56,647 nt of DNA, from the NCBI RefSeq assembly GCF_004346095.1, contig NZ_SLZV01000023.1, positions 1-56,647 of the forward strand, in the 5' to 3' direction. The notes beneath the pieces were generated by a model. It was not told where the DNA came from. It saw only the letters and a list, made by a program, of their open reading frames with translations, and made no database searches. Below are positions 16,360 to 26,538 of this stretch, piece by piece (the first letter of the stretch is position 1; each line of letters begins with the position of its first letter). A program made the position numbers and the translations under genes. The stretch is from Faecalimonas umbilicata. GTDB lineage: Bacteria > Bacillota > Clostridia > Lachnospirales > Lachnospiraceae.

Positions 16360-17001
16360 ATGGCAAAGACAAAAAAGCAGAAACTGGCGCTGGAAGTGAT
16401 CGAGCGCTTGCGGGAGGAATATCCAGATGCAGAGTGTACGCTGGACTATGACCAGGCATGGAAATTGTTGATCGGGGTAAGACTGGCGGCACAGTGTACC
16501 GATGAACGGGTGAATATTGTGGTAGAGAAATTATATGAGAAATTTCCAGATGTGGATGCGCTGGCAGCCGCGGATGTGGTGGAGATCGAAGAGATCGTGC
16601 GCCCTTGTGGGCTTGGAAAAAGCAAGGCGAGAGACATCAGCGCATGTATGAAGATTTTAAAAGAGCAGTATGGGGGACAGATTCCGAAGACCTTTGATGA
16701 ACTTCTGAAACTTCCGGGTGTCGGAAGAAAAAGTGCAAACTTGATCATGGGTGATGTATTTGGGGAGCCGGCAATCGTCACGGATACACATTGTATCCGC
16801 CTTGTAAATCGAATCGGACTGGTAGATGGCATTAAGGAGCCAAAGAAAGTAGAGATGGAACTTTGGAAGATCATCCCACCGGAGGAAGGAAGCGATTTTT
16901 GTCACAGACTTGTATACCACGGAAGGGAAGTGTGCACGGCCCGCACAAAACCACACTGTGACAGATGCTGTCTGGCAGATATCTGTGCGAAGAAAATTTA
17001 G
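16360..17001 (+). CDS. nth: Endonuclease III
   Basis: This 213-aa HhH-GPD glycosylase has LPGVGRKSANLIMG with catalytic Lys124 and VTDTHC with Asp142. Four cysteines near the C-terminus (192, 200, 203, 209) should hold a [4Fe-4S] cluster; the first gap is 7 residues instead of the usual 6. Nth removes oxidised pyrimidines and nicks the abasic site. It ends at a strong bidirectional terminator shared with nagB. Confidence 0.95.
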   Translation: MAKTKKQKLALEVIERLREEYPDAECTLDYDQAWKLLIGVRLAAQCTDERVNIVVEKLYEKFPDVDALAAADVVEIEEIVRPCGLGKSKARDISACMKILKEQYGGQIPKTFDELLKLPGVGRKSANLIMGDVFGEPAIVTDTHCIRLVNRIGLVDGIKEPKKVEMELWKIIPPEEGSDFCHRLVYHGREVCTARTKPHCDRCCLADICAKKI

Positions 17002-17052
17002 AGTACAGGGATATTAGTATGTGGTAGGAAAGATAAATAATAGAATTTTAAC

Positions 17053-17104
17053 AAAAGATGCTATCCCGATTTGTGAGTGATACAAGTCAGGATAGCATCT
17101 TTTA
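17053..17104. terminator. Bidirectional terminator between nth and nagB
   Basis: AAAAGATGCTATCC (17053-17066) pairs perfectly with GGATAGCATCTTTT (17090-17103). The A-run and T-run serve both strands. Confidence 0.85.
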
Positions 17105-17163
17105 TGAAAGTTTTGATATAAGTTTTTTAATATCTTTAGATTGAATTCACGCAGCAAGTGAAA

Positions 17164-17898
17164 TTATAAATTTACTTTTGCTAAAGCTGCTTCGTCCCCT
17201 ACGACTGTCACATCTGGGTGCATCTGTAAGATGGAAGCAGGAACGTGTGGTGTTACCGGTCCGAAAAATGCTTTTTCTACGATGTCAGCCTTGTCAGCGC
17301 CACTTACAACTACAACAATTTTCTTCGCTTTCATGATCGTTCCGATTCCCATAGTGTAAGCCTGTCTTGGTACGTCGTCGATAGAAGCAAAGAATCTTTT
17401 ATTTGCCTCGATCGTACTTTCCTGAAGATTTACACAGTGAGTTGTCTTTGCAAAATCATCTGCAGGCTCATTGAATCCGATGTGTCCATTGTGACCAAGT
17501 CCGAGAAGCTGAAGATCCTGACCTCCGAGAGAAGCGATCAGAGCTTCGTAGTCAGCACATTCTTTCTCACTGTCTTCGATCATTCCATTTGGCACATGTG
17601 TATTCTCTTTGTCGATGTTGACATGGTCAAATAAATTATCGTTCATGAAATAGTAATAACTTTGATCATTGTCGCGAGGAAGTCCCTTGTATTCATCTAA
17701 GTTCACAGTAGTGACTTTGGAAAAATCAAGATCTCCGTTGTTATATTTTTCGATGAGCTGCTTGTATGTACCGATCGGTGAGGAACCGGTTGCAAGTCCA
17801 AGTACACAGTCTGGCTTCGTAATGATCTGTGCAGCGATGAGATTGGCTGCTTTTTGGCTCATCTGGTCATAATCTTTCATTTTGAAAATCTTCATCAT
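17164..17898 (-). CDS. nagB: Glucosamine-6-phosphate deaminase
   Basis: This 244-aa protein has the sugar-isomerase pattern of NagB: LGLATGSSPIGTYKQLI, VNLDEYKGL, LLGLGHNGHIGFNEP and TMGIGTIMKAK. It turns glucosamine-6-phosphate into fructose-6-phosphate and ammonia. Its length fits the short Gram-positive form. GGAGGAG lies just before the first ATG. No nagA is next to it. Confidence 0.96.
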   Translation of the reverse strand: MMKIFKMKDYDQMSQKAANLIAAQIITKPDCVLGLATGSSPIGTYKQLIEKYNNGDLDFSKVTTVNLDEYKGLPRDNDQSYYYFMNDNLFDHVNIDKENTHVPNGMIEDSEKECADYEALIASLGGQDLQLLGLGHNGHIGFNEPADDFAKTTHCVNLQESTIEANKRFFASIDDVPRQAYTMGIGTIMKAKKIVVVVSGADKADIVEKAFFGPVTPHVPASILQMHPDVTVVGDEAALAKVNL

Positions 17899-18068
17899 AG
17901 TTCTCCTCCAGTTTCCATGCTTATAAATAAATTAGAAATTTGTACTTTAGATAATTCAAATGTAACAAAATCAAACTGGAAAAGCAAGCTTTTGCAGATG
18001 AAATCAACAAAAGTACAAAAAAAACCTACAATCAGATAACGTAGATAACGGTAAAGCGAGAGGTAAAA

Positions 18069-18929
18069 TTAAATGGCTTCCCACCTACCCGAAGCACCGC
18101 ATGGAAGGACGAGTCCGCTTTCCGATACTGGAAGTCCGATTTCGGAAGATTCTACAGTTCCATGGAAGTGCTTTAACTCTGTGGCGAGCATGTAGGTCAG
18201 TACTGCCGGTGCAAGCCCGGTTGTGTAGGAATTGATCAGGAAAAACAGTGGATTGTCTGACAGGATCTTTGTACAGAGTTTCACGAGTGGATGAATGGCA
18301 TCCTCGATTTTCCAAATTTCTCCTTTTGGACCTCTTCCGTAAGATGGAGGATCCATGATGATCGCATCGTATGTGTTGCCGCGGCGGATCTCACGCTCAA
18401 CAAATTTGACACAGTCGTCCACGAGCCAGCGGATCGGTGCATCTTTTAAGCCGGAAGAAACAGCATTTTCCTTTGCCCAGTTTACCATTCCTTTTGAGGC
18501 ATCTACATGTGTGACATGTGCTCCCGCAGCAGCAGCAGCAAGTGTTGCACCGCCGGTGTAGGCAAAAAGATTCAGTACTTTGATCGGACGCCCGGCATTT
18601 TTAATCTTTTCAGAAAACCAGTCCCAGTTTGCAGCTTGTTCCGGGAACAGTCCTGTATGCTTGAAACTGAACGGTTTCAGATTGAAGGTGAGCGTTCCAT
18701 AATGAATCTGCCATTGTTGAGGGAGGTCAAAAAATTCCCATTCACCGCCTCCTTTTGAACTTCTGTGATAGTGGCCATTCATATGTTTCCAGCCTTTGTG
18801 TGACTTTGGAGTATCCCAGATAACCTGCGGATCCGGACGGACCAGCAGATAGTCTCCCCAACGCTCTAGTTTTTCCCCGTTTGAACAGTCAATAACTTCA
18901 TAATCTTTCCAGTGATCTGCAATCCACAT
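18069..18929 (-). CDS. Class I SAM-dependent rRNA methyltransferase (RlmI/YccW-like)
   Basis: This 286-aa protein has a Rossmann methyltransferase core with VLNLFAYTGGATLAAAAAGA (SAM motif I), HVDASKGMVNWAKEN and IMDPPSYGRGPKG, the DPPxY catalytic-type motif of RlmI-like 23S rRNA cytosine-5 methyltransferases. An N-terminal domain of about 100 residues replaces the PUA domain of RlmI. The target base is not predictable. It reads away from the selenium genes. Confidence 0.85.
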   Translation of the reverse strand: MWIADHWKDYEVIDCSNGEKLERWGDYLLVRPDPQVIWDTPKSHKGWKHMNGHYHRSSKGGGEWEFFDLPQQWQIHYGTLTFNLKPFSFKHTGLFPEQAANWDWFSEKIKNAGRPIKVLNLFAYTGGATLAAAAAGAHVTHVDASKGMVNWAKENAVSSGLKDAPIRWLVDDCVKFVEREIRRGNTYDAIIMDPPSYGRGPKGEIWKIEDAIHPLVKLCTKILSDNPLFFLINSYTTGLAPAVLTYMLATELKHFHGTVESSEIGLPVSESGLVLPCGASGRWEAI

Positions 18930-19147
18930 ATTTTTATTCCTTTCTGTTGTTCGTTTTCTCTTAGAATAGTTAAGTTTGCTATTTCAATGTCAGGCACGTT
19001 TGTTCCATTCAGGAATTTTACATGCTGTTTTTTGAGTATTGATTTTACGTTTCTTCTTATATTCTCATAGAATCCGACTTTTTTCAATGATTTTGCAGGA
19101 AGAACCGTAGAATTGGGGAAATTGGAGGAAAAATGTAGAAAATTAGG

Positions 19148-19176
19148 TTTACCAAAGTGAAAAACAGTGATAGAAT
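19148..19176 (+). promoter_or_regulatory. Promoter of the yedF-sel operon
   Basis: TTTACC (19148-19153), 17 nt and TAGAAT (19171-19176) with a TG at -15/-14 lie 50 nt before yedF. The rest of the gap from 18930 shows nothing else clear. Confidence 0.5.
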
Positions 19177-19225
19177 GTATCTATAAGTGAAGAAGAAGGG
19201 GCACTTGAAAAAAAGAAAGGTGGAT

Positions 19226-19837
19226 ATGAAAATGATTACAGTAAATGCGATGGGTGATAACTGCCCGATTCCAGTAATTAAAACAAAAAAGGCAATGCAG
19301 GAGATCACAGGTCCTGAGACGATAGAAGTACTTGTGGACAATGAGATCGCTGTTCAGAACGTGACGAAGATGGCAGTTAGCTCAGGGGGAAATGTAACTT
19401 CTGAAAAATTGGGAGAGAAAGAATTTAAAGTGACGATCCAGATGAACGGTGCAGTAGCCAAGGAAGCAGGAGAGGAAGCAGTATGTACACCAGATCGTAA
19501 GGGAGATACGATTGTTGTGATCGCTTCTGACAAAATGGGAAGCGGTAATGATGAACTCGGAAAGGTACTGATCAAAGGATTTATTTTTGCGGTGACACAG
19601 CTGGAAGAATTGCCAAAGGCGATGATCTTCTACAATGGAGGGGCAACTTTGACAGCAGAAGGTTCGGATTCTCTGGAAGATTTAAAGAGTTTGGAAGCGC
19701 AGGGTGTTGAGATTCTGACATGCGGAACATGTCTGAATTATTACGGCCTGACAGATAAGCTGGAAGTAGGATCTGTGACAAATATGTATACAATCGTGGA
19801 GAAGATGGCAGAGGCAGGAAAGATCATTCAGCCTTAG
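19226..19837 (+). CDS. yedF: Selenium metabolism protein YedF (TusA domain plus DsrE-like domain)
   Basis: This 203-aa protein has an N-terminal TusA-like domain with the CPIP motif (NCPIPVIKTKKAM), whose Cys can carry sulfur or selenium, and a C-terminal DsrE-like part with LTCGTCLNYYG. Proteins of this architecture sit next to selD in many Sec-using bacteria and are thought to move reduced selenium. The start at 19226 has AAAGGTGG upstream; the earlier start at 19187 lacks a site. It leads the sel operon, 90 bp before selD. Confidence 0.92.
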   Translation: MKMITVNAMGDNCPIPVIKTKKAMQEITGPETIEVLVDNEIAVQNVTKMAVSSGGNVTSEKLGEKEFKVTIQMNGAVAKEAGEEAVCTPDRKGDTIVVIASDKMGSGNDELGKVLIKGFIFAVTQLEELPKAMIFYNGGATLTAEGSDSLEDLKSLEAQGVEILTCGTCLNYYGLTDKLEVGSVTNMYTIVEKMAEAGKIIQP

Positions 19838-19927
19838 CAAGCAAAAAGAGGTTTTATTTCATATAAGGAAAATCCGGCTGAAGGAGAAATAAAAGTAAAA
19901 GACAGAGAGAAGGAGAACAAAAAAGCG

Positions 19928-20968
19928 ATGAAAAAAGACGTGAAATTAACGCAGTTGACGAAGACGGCGGGTTGAGCTGCCAAGATAGGTCCAGAGACAC
20001 TTGCCCAGGTGTTGGGTAAGCTACCAAAATTTCATGATGACAATCTGCTCGTCGGCATCGAGACGTCCGATGATGCGGCAATCTATAAAGTGACAGAGGA
20101 TATTGCACTGATTCAGACCGTGGACTTCTTCACTCCAATTGTGGATGACCCCTATACTTTCGGTCAGATTGCAGCGGCAAATTCTCTCAGCGATGTTTAT
20201 GCGATGGGAGGGGAACCGAAGATTGCGCTGAATATCGTAGGATTTCCGAATTGTCTGGATCCGGCGGTGTTGGGAGAGATCCTGGCAGGAGGAGCAGATA
20301 AAGTGAAAGAGGCAGGAGCGGTACTCGTAGGAGGACACTCTGTGCAGGATGATGAGCCAAAATATGGACTTTGTGTATCCGGTTTTGTTCATCCGAAGAA
20401 GATTTTTAAAAATTACGGATGCAGACCGGGGGATATACTGATCTTGACAAAGCAGATCGGTACTGGAATCGTCAACACGGCGATCAAAGCGGAGATGGCA
20501 TCGGAAGCTGCTGTCAAAGAAGCAGTGACGGTGATGGCATCTCTGAATAAGAAGGCAAAGGAAGTTGTAGAAAAATATGATGTGTCAGCCTGCACCGATA
20601 TTACAGGATTTGGACTGTTAGGTCACTGTGTCGAGATGGCGTCGGCAAGTGAAGTTACCTTTGAATTGCATGTGGAAGACATCGCCTATCTGGAAGAGGC
20701 GATCTCATACGCACAGATGGGGCTGATTCCGGCAGGAGCTTATAAGAACCGCGGATATTCGATCGATCAGGTAGACTGTGGAACCGTTGCAGAACATTAT
20801 GTAGATCTTCTGTATGATCCACAGACATCAGGCGGTCTTTTAGTCAGTGTCTCCCCAGAGCAGGCAGAAGAAATGATAAAAGATTTTGCAGAAAAGGGAA
20901 TGGATACGAAAATATCAATAATTGGAAAGGTACTGGAAAAAGGTGAAAAACTGATTCACCTGAAGTAA
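19928..20968 (+). CDS. selD: Selenide, water dikinase (selenophosphate synthetase), selenoprotein form
   Basis: This 346-aa enzyme makes selenophosphate from selenide and ATP. The active-site residue 16 is encoded by an in-frame TGA (19973-19975) in the context KTAG-U-AAKIG, where other species have Cys or Sec. The frame continues without break to 20968, with the AIR synthase-like motifs TSDDAAIY, VDFFTPIVDDPYTFG, GGHSVQDDEPKYG and TGFGLLGH. AAGGAG precedes the ATG at 19928. A hairpin at 19997-20012 could be the SECIS. The enzyme that makes Sec precursors thus needs Sec itself. Confidence 0.96.
19973..20012 (+). promoter_or_regulatory. Selenocysteine TGA and SECIS-like hairpin in selD
   Basis: TGA (19973-19975) is followed by ACACTT (19997-20002), loop GCCC, AGGTGT (20007-20012). 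This 6-bp apical stem is at a distance usual for bacterial SECIS elements bound by SelB. Confidence 0.6.
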
Positions 20969-20978
20969 GGAAAGTAAA

Positions 20979-22382
20979 ATGAATAAGAATTTATTATACC
21001 GCAGGATACCGAAGGTAGATGTACTGTTGGAAGACGAAAAGATTCGGGAGCTGACAGAGCAGTACAGTTACGATACCGTGCTGGAAGCGGTGCGGGAGGA
21101 GTTGGATAAACTCCGGGCGTTGATCGGAACATGCGAAGACGAAGCAGAAGGAATCCGGGAGATTGAACAATTGTCTGTACGGATTCAGGAGGCAGTAAAG
21201 GCGATGCATACGCCGAATATGCGTACAGTGATCAACGGAACCGGAACAATTTTGCATACAAACCTTGGACGTGCACCGATTGGGGAGCGTCATATGAGAC
21301 ACATTGCGGATATTGCAATGAATTATTCTAATTTGGAATATAACCTGGAAGCAGGAGCAAGAGGGGAACGTTATTCGCATTTTGAAAAATTACTTTGCAA
21401 AATTACCGGAGCAGAGGCGGCGATGGCGGTGAATAACAATGCGGCGGCAGTTATGCTGATCCTGAGCACAATGGGAAAAGGAAAAGAAGTGATCGTCTCT
21501 CGGGGAGAACTTGTAGAGATCGGCGGAAAATTCCGGATTCCCGATGTGATGGAGCAGAGTGGAGCAACGCTTGTAGAGGTCGGTACGACAAATAAGACGC
21601 ATTATACAGATTATGAAAATGCGATCACAGAGGAGACGGCAGCGCTGTTAAAAGTACATACAAGTAACTACCGAATCGTTGGATTTACAGATAACGTAAG
21701 TATCGCAGAACTTGTTCCGCTTGGGAAAGAGCGGGAGATTCCTGTAATCGAAGATCTTGGCAGCGGTGTGCTGATCGATCTTAGTAAATATGGACTGACC
21801 TATGAGCCGACCGTACAGGATTCTGTGCGAAATGGTGCAGATGTCGTGTGCTTCAGCGGGGATAAGTTGCTCGGAGGTCCGCAGGCGGGGATTATTGTCG
21901 GCAAGAAGAAATATATTGACCAGATGAAGAAAAATCAGCTGACGAGAGCGCTTCGGATTGATAAGTTTACAGCGGCAACGCTGGAGGTCGTTTTACAGGA
22001 GTATTTATCTGAGGAAAAAGCAATCCAGAATATTCCGGCACTTCGCATGATCACAAAAGAGATCGAAGAGATTACAAGAGATGCGCAGGAATTGGAAGCA
22101 CTGTTACAGCAGGCAGAATTGCCGGCTCAGATTCAGATGGAGCCATGTGAGTCACAGATTGGAGGAGGATCTCTGCCGTTGGAGCGGATTCCAAGTATGG
22201 CTGTGACGATTCATCCGGAAAAGATTACGACAGCAGAGTTGGAACTTCGGCTGAGACATATGTCTGTTCCGATGATCGTGCGTACAATGAATGACAAGAT
22301 TGTGATCGATGTGCGCACAGTGGATAAGAAATGGTATCCGAAGATCGCAAAGATGCTCAAAGAAGAAGAGATATTGGAGTAA
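20979..22382 (+). CDS. selA: L-seryl-tRNA(Sec) selenium transferase
   Basis: This 467-aa PLP enzyme converts seryl-tRNA(Sec) to selenocysteyl-tRNA(Sec) with selenophosphate. The PLP lysine is Lys296 in FSGDKLLGGPQAG, and NGTGTILHTNLGRAPIG and DLGSGVLID are other family motifs. Full length. It follows selD by 10 bp and precedes selB in the usual order. Confidence 0.97.
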   Translation: MNKNLLYRRIPKVDVLLEDEKIRELTEQYSYDTVLEAVREELDKLRALIGTCEDEAEGIREIEQLSVRIQEAVKAMHTPNMRTVINGTGTILHTNLGRAPIGERHMRHIADIAMNYSNLEYNLEAGARGERYSHFEKLLCKITGAEAAMAVNNNAAAVMLILSTMGKGKEVIVSRGELVEIGGKFRIPDVMEQSGATLVEVGTTNKTHYTDYENAITEETAALLKVHTSNYRIVGFTDNVSIAELVPLGKEREIPVIEDLGSGVLIDLSKYGLTYEPTVQDSVRNGADVVCFSGDKLLGGPQAGIIVGKKKYIDQMKKNQLTRALRIDKFTAATLEVVLQEYLSEEKAIQNIPALRMITKEIEEITRDAQELEALLQQAELPAQIQMEPCESQIGGGSLPLERIPSMAVTIHPEKITTAELELRLRHMSVPMIVRTMNDKIVIDVRTVDKKWYPKIAKMLKEEEILE

Positions 22383-22458
22383 GGGGAAGCAAAGAGATTC
22401 GCCTGAATCAGAAAAAAGGGGATCGGCAAAGATCCCCGAAGGTAGAAAGGCAGTACAG

Positions 22459-24375
22459 ATGAAGAATATCATTATTGGAACCGCAGGTCATATTGACCAC
22501 GGAAAGACAACTTTGATAAAAGCGCTTACTGGGCGAAATACAGACCGGTGGGAGGAGGAACAGAGGAGAGGGATTACGATCGACCTCGGATTTACTTATT
22601 TTGATCTGAAAAACGGGGATCGTGTCGGAATCATCGATGTTCCCGGACATGAAAAATTTATCAACAACATGGTGGCAGGCGTCGTTGGAATGGATCTTGT
22701 CATGCTTGTTGTGGCAGCAGATGAAGGAATCATGCCGCAGACGAGAGAACATATGGATATTCTCGGGCTGCTTGGAATTGAAAAAAGCATTCTTGTTATC
22801 AACAAATGTGACTTGGTTGATGAGGAGTGGCTGGAACTTGTGGAGGAAGAAATCAAGGAAGAACTGGAAGGCACTTTTCTGGAAGATGCCCCGATCGTAG
22901 AAGTATCTGCAGCGACAGGAGAGGGGATTCCACACTTGATCGATGTAATTGAGCAGATGACGGCAAAAGAGGTGGAGCCAAAAGAGATCAACACGATCCC
23001 GCGACTTCCGATCGACCGTGCGTTTACTTTATCCGGATTTGGGACAATCATCACAGGAACGCTGCTGACGGGAAGTATCAGCAAGGAAGATGTCCTTGAG
23101 ATGTATCCGATTGGCAAAGAGTGCCGAATTAGAAGTATTCAAGTGCACGGGCAGGATGTGGACCGCTGTTATGCGGGGCAGCGTGTGGCAATCAATCTCT
23201 CGAATGTAAAAAAGAAGGAAATTGCGAGAGGATGTGTGCTGGCACCGCCGAACAGTATGAAAAATACAATGCTTCTTGATGTGAAGCTGAATATGCTCCC
23301 ATCTTCGATGCGAGTGTTGACCAATCATGCGAGACTGCATTTCTTCACGGGAACAAGTGAAGTGCTCTGTCGGGCAGTACTTCTTGACAAGGAAGATCTG
23401 GGACCGGGAGAGAGTGGATATGTGCAGCTTCGTCTGGAAGAAGAGGTGGCATTGCGAAGAGGAGACAAATTTGTTGTCCGTTTCTATTCTCCGATGGAGA
23501 CAATCGGGGGAGGCGTTGTTCTGGAGCCAAATCCAGAGCGAAAGAAGCGTTTCCAGCAGGATGTGATCGAGGAACTGAAACAGAAAGAATCAGGTTCCTC
23601 CGAGGATATTATCGAACTTCATGTCAAGGCGCATGCAGAGACGATGGTAACACTTGGGGAACTTGCGAAATTGACTGCACTTTCTATGGAAGAAGTGGAG
23701 GCAGATGTACGATCACTGGAAGCACAGGGAAAAGTATATGTATTCCAGATGAAGAAAGATGTCTATGTATGGCATGCGGCGAGTGAAAGTGCAATGAGAG
23801 AGACTTTGTGTGAGACGCTGCGCAGTTATCATAACAGTCATCCGTATCGATATGGTATGAAGAAGGCAGAAGTACATATGACTTATCTGAAGAAAGTCAA
23901 GGCGAATGTATTTGACCTTTATATGGAAATGCTTGTGGAGAAAGGCGTATTGAGACGTCACCAGGAATTTTTGGCATTGCCGGAGTTTGAAATTCCAAAA
24001 GATGAAAGATATCAGAGACTGCATGATCAGATGATCACTGTGTTTGAAGACGCAAAATTTGATTTCGCGAAATTTTCTGAGATCCCATTTGAGGAGAAGG
24101 AACGTCCGATGGCCGAAGATATTGTAATGTTTCTTGTAGATGAGGGAAGTGTGGTAAAGGTGGCAGAGGATCTGTATACAAGGAAGCACTTCATGGAAGA
24201 AGCAAGAGAGATTGTGGAAGGAATGCTGAGGGAGCGCGAGATCATCACGATCGCAGAGCTTCGAGATGCACTGAATACGAGTCGCAAGAGTGCGAAGCCG
24301 ATCATGGAATATATGGACAGCATAAAAGTGACAAAACGAAACGGAACAGAAAGTGAAAGGGTAGCATACGTATGA
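22459..24375 (+). CDS. selB: Selenocysteine-specific elongation factor
   Basis: This 638-aa GTPase brings Sec-tRNA(Sec) to UGA codons with a SECIS. It has G1 [13 protein letters not shown], the [10 protein letters not shown] switch I, DVPGHEKF and NKCD, then beta-barrel domains and C-terminal winged helices (about 440-638) that bind the SECIS. The start at 22459 places the P-loop at residues 6-18 as in the family; the longer frame to 22309 overlaps selA. Its stop overlaps the next start (ATGA). Confidence 0.97.
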   Translation: MKNIIIGTAGHIDHGKTTLIKALTGRNTDRWEEEQRRGITIDLGFTYFDLKNGDRVGIIDVPGHEKFINNMVAGVVGMDLVMLVVAADEGIMPQTREHMDILGLLGIEKSILVINKCDLVDEEWLELVEEEIKEELEGTFLEDAPIVEVSAATGEGIPHLIDVIEQMTAKEVEPKEINTIPRLPIDRAFTLSGFGTIITGTLLTGSISKEDVLEMYPIGKECRIRSIQVHGQDVDRCYAGQRVAINLSNVKKKEIARGCVLAPPNSMKNTMLLDVKLNMLPSSMRVLTNHARLHFFTGTSEVLCRAVLLDKEDLGPGESGYVQLRLEEEVALRRGDKFVVRFYSPMETIGGGVVLEPNPERKKRFQQDVIEELKQKESGSSEDIIELHVKAHAETMVTLGELAKLTALSMEEVEADVRSLEAQGKVYVFQMKKDVYVWHAASESAMRETLCETLRSYHNSHPYRYGMKKAEVHMTYLKKVKANVFDLYMEMLVEKGVLRRHQEFLALPEFEIPKDERYQRLHDQMITVFEDAKFDFAKFSEIPFEEKERPMAEDIVMFLVDEGSVVKVAEDLYTRKHFMEEAREIVEGMLREREIITIAELRDALNTSRKSAKPIMEYMDSIKVTKRNGTESERVAYV

Positions 24376-25277
24376 ATTTAAAACAGCTGGAAGCATTTGT
24401 GAAGGTTACGGAAGGACGGAGTTTCTCCAAGGCAGCAAAAGAATTATTCCTGACACAGCCGACAATCAGCGCACACATTGCTTCTTTGGAAAAAGAGTTG
24501 AATACAAGGCTGTTTGTGAGGAATACAAAAGAGGTCAGCCTCTCAGAAGATGGAACCGTTTTATATGAATATGCAAAGCAGATGGTAGAGCTGGAACGGA
24601 AGATAGAATATGCGTTTCTTCATGAAGAAAAAGATGCGCCGCAGTGTATTACGATTGCCGCATCTACGATTCCGGCGCAGTATCTTTTGCCGCGGATTCT
24701 GGCAAGATTTAGTGAACGGTATCCGAAAGAACAGTTTAAAGTGATGGAGACTGACAGTGCAAGAGCGATTGAACATGTGATCAATCATACTGCAGACATC
24801 GGTTTTACCGGGACGGTGATGGAGAAAAAAAACTGCAAGTACATTCCGTTTTACTGGGATGAACTTGTCGTGATCACACCGAACAATGAAAAATTCCGCA
24901 GACTAAGGGAGATTGGTTCCCCACTTGACTGGATCATGAATGAGCCGATCATCATGCGCGAGGAAGGATCAGGAACGCGGAAGGAGGCAGAACGTCAACT
25001 TCGGGAAAATGGTATTGAGGTGGAGAGTCTGAATATCATTGCAAGTATTGAGAATACAGAGACCATCAAGCGGTCTGTCGGAAATGGATTGGGTGTGTCT
25101 GTGCTGTCAAAGCTCGCAGCACAGGATGAACTGATCCATGGAAGGATATTAAGTTTTTCTCTTCCGTCACAGCGCGGAGGAAGAAATCTGAATATTGTAT
25201 ACAACAAAAATTTTCATCTGCCTCAGGCAGTAGAGAAGTTTATTAAGGTGACAAGAGAGGTTTACCAGACATTTTAG
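24372..25277 (+). CDS. LysR family regulator associated with selenium metabolism
   Basis: This 301-aa regulator has an N-terminal helix-turn-helix (SFSKAAKELFLTQPTISAHI) and a LysR effector domain with the ligand-loop segment EEGSGTRKEAERQL, like CysB/CysL-type sulfur regulators. It overlaps selB by 4 bp, so it is cotranslated with the Sec machinery. A subfamily of this type is known beside sel genes. Target and effector are unknown; sensing of a sulfur or selenium compound is an inference. Confidence 0.9.
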   Translation: MNLKQLEAFVKVTEGRSFSKAAKELFLTQPTISAHIASLEKELNTRLFVRNTKEVSLSEDGTVLYEYAKQMVELERKIEYAFLHEEKDAPQCITIAASTIPAQYLLPRILARFSERYPKEQFKVMETDSARAIEHVINHTADIGFTGTVMEKKNCKYIPFYWDELVVITPNNEKFRRLREIGSPLDWIMNEPIIMREEGSGTRKEAERQLRENGIEVESLNIIASIENTETIKRSVGNGLGVSVLSKLAAQDELIHGRILSFSLPSQRGGRNLNIVYNKNFHLPQAVEKFIKVTREVYQTF

Positions 25278-25361
25278 AAGAAAATGCTGGTGGGAACCGC
25301 AGGGAATGTGAAAGCTGTTTTCTGCGGTTCTGCAAGAAAAAGAAAGCAGGCAGGTACGGTT

Positions 25362-26498
25362 ATGATATATATGGATAATGCTGCGACGACGATGAGAAAG
25401 CCAAAGGAAGTCATCGAGGCAGTCGCAAATGCAATGCAGTGTATGGGAAATGCCGGCAGGGGGGCACATGAGGCATCTTTAGATGCATCGAGAGTGATTT
25501 ACGATACAAGAGAGCGTCTGGCAAGGCTTTTTGGGGCGGAGAGTCCGAAAAATATTGTATTTACAAATAATTCGACAGAGAGTCTGAACATTGCAATCCG
25601 GGGGGTGTTATGTCCGGGGGATCATGTTGTGACGACGATGTTAGAGCACAATTCAGTATTGCGGCCGCTTTATGCAATGGAAGAAAACGGTGTGGAGCTG
25701 ACGATTGTTTCCAGTGATCCGTCGGGGAATATTTCATACGATGAAATGGAAGCGGCGATTCGTCCACACACAAAGGCGATCGTTTGCACAAATGGCTCAA
25801 ATCTGTCAGGGAATATGATTGATATTGCTCGTGTGGGAGAAATTGCGAAGAGACATGAGGTGCTTTTGATTGTCGATGCTTCACAGACGGCAGGGGTATA
25901 TCCGATCGATGTACAGCAGATGCAGATTGATATTTTATGTTTTACTGGACATAAATCCTTGTTAGGTCCGCAGGGAACCGGGGGAATGTATGTCCGCACA
26001 GGATTGGAAGTCCGCCCACTCAAGTGTGGCGGCAGTGGTGTCGATACTTACAATAAGCATCATCCGAAAGAAATGCCTACTGCTTTGGAGGCAGGGACAC
26101 TAAACGGACACGGAATCGCAGGACTTGGAGCTGCAGTGAAATATCTGGAGGAGACGGGGATTGATCAGATCCGGGAGAAGGAACTTCAGTATATGTGGCA
26201 GTTCTATCACGGGGTGAAAAAGATTCCGAATGTAAAAATCTACGGGGATTTCTCGACAGAGCGACGCTGTCCGATCGTGACGTTGAATATTGGGGAGTAT
26301 GATTCTTCAGAAGTCAGCGATGAGCTTCTGATGACCTACGGGATTTCTACAAGACCGGGGGCACACTGTGCGCCGCTGATGCATGAAGCGTTTGGAACGG
26401 TTGAACAAGGGGCAGTACGCTTCAGCTTCTCACATTATAATACAGAAGAAGAAGTAGAGACAGCGATCCAGGCAATCCGGGAACTGGCAGAAGAGTAG
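25362..26498 (+). CDS. Cysteine desulfurase-like PLP enzyme (class V aminotransferase fold)
   Basis: This 378-aa protein begins MIYMDNAATTMRKPKEV, has the PLP lysine Lys198 in FTGHKSLLGPQGTGG and a Cys336 in RPGAHCAPLMHEAFG on the loop used for sulfur or selenium transfer. In this place, between sel genes and the DUF3343 gene, it probably supplies selenium from selenocysteine or sulfur from cysteine. The start at 25362 matches the family; the in-frame ATG at 25284 adds an unrelated 26-aa stretch. Confidence 0.9.
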   Translation: MIYMDNAATTMRKPKEVIEAVANAMQCMGNAGRGAHEASLDASRVIYDTRERLARLFGAESPKNIVFTNNSTESLNIAIRGVLCPGDHVVTTMLEHNSVLRPLYAMEENGVELTIVSSDPSGNISYDEMEAAIRPHTKAIVCTNGSNLSGNMIDIARVGEIAKRHEVLLIVDASQTAGVYPIDVQQMQIDILCFTGHKSLLGPQGTGGMYVRTGLEVRPLKCGGSGVDTYNKHHPKEMPTALEAGTLNGHGIAGLGAAVKYLEETGIDQIREKELQYMWQFYHGVKKIPNVKIYGDFSTERRCPIVTLNIGEYDSSEVSDELLMTYGISTRPGAHCAPLMHEAFGTVEQGAVRFSFSHYNTEEEVETAIQAIRELAEE

Positions 26499-26538
26499 AT
26501 GCAGAGACAATAAAATAAAAAGAAAGTAAGTAGAAAAC

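Noticed and set aside
19973-19975. TGA in selD as a true stop or pseudogene
   Set aside because: The frame continues for the full SelD length, the residue is the active-site position, and all Sec genes are next to it.
22408-24396. Several 170-230-aa minus-strand ORFs opposite selB
   Set aside because: They mirror the selB codons; selB is certain.
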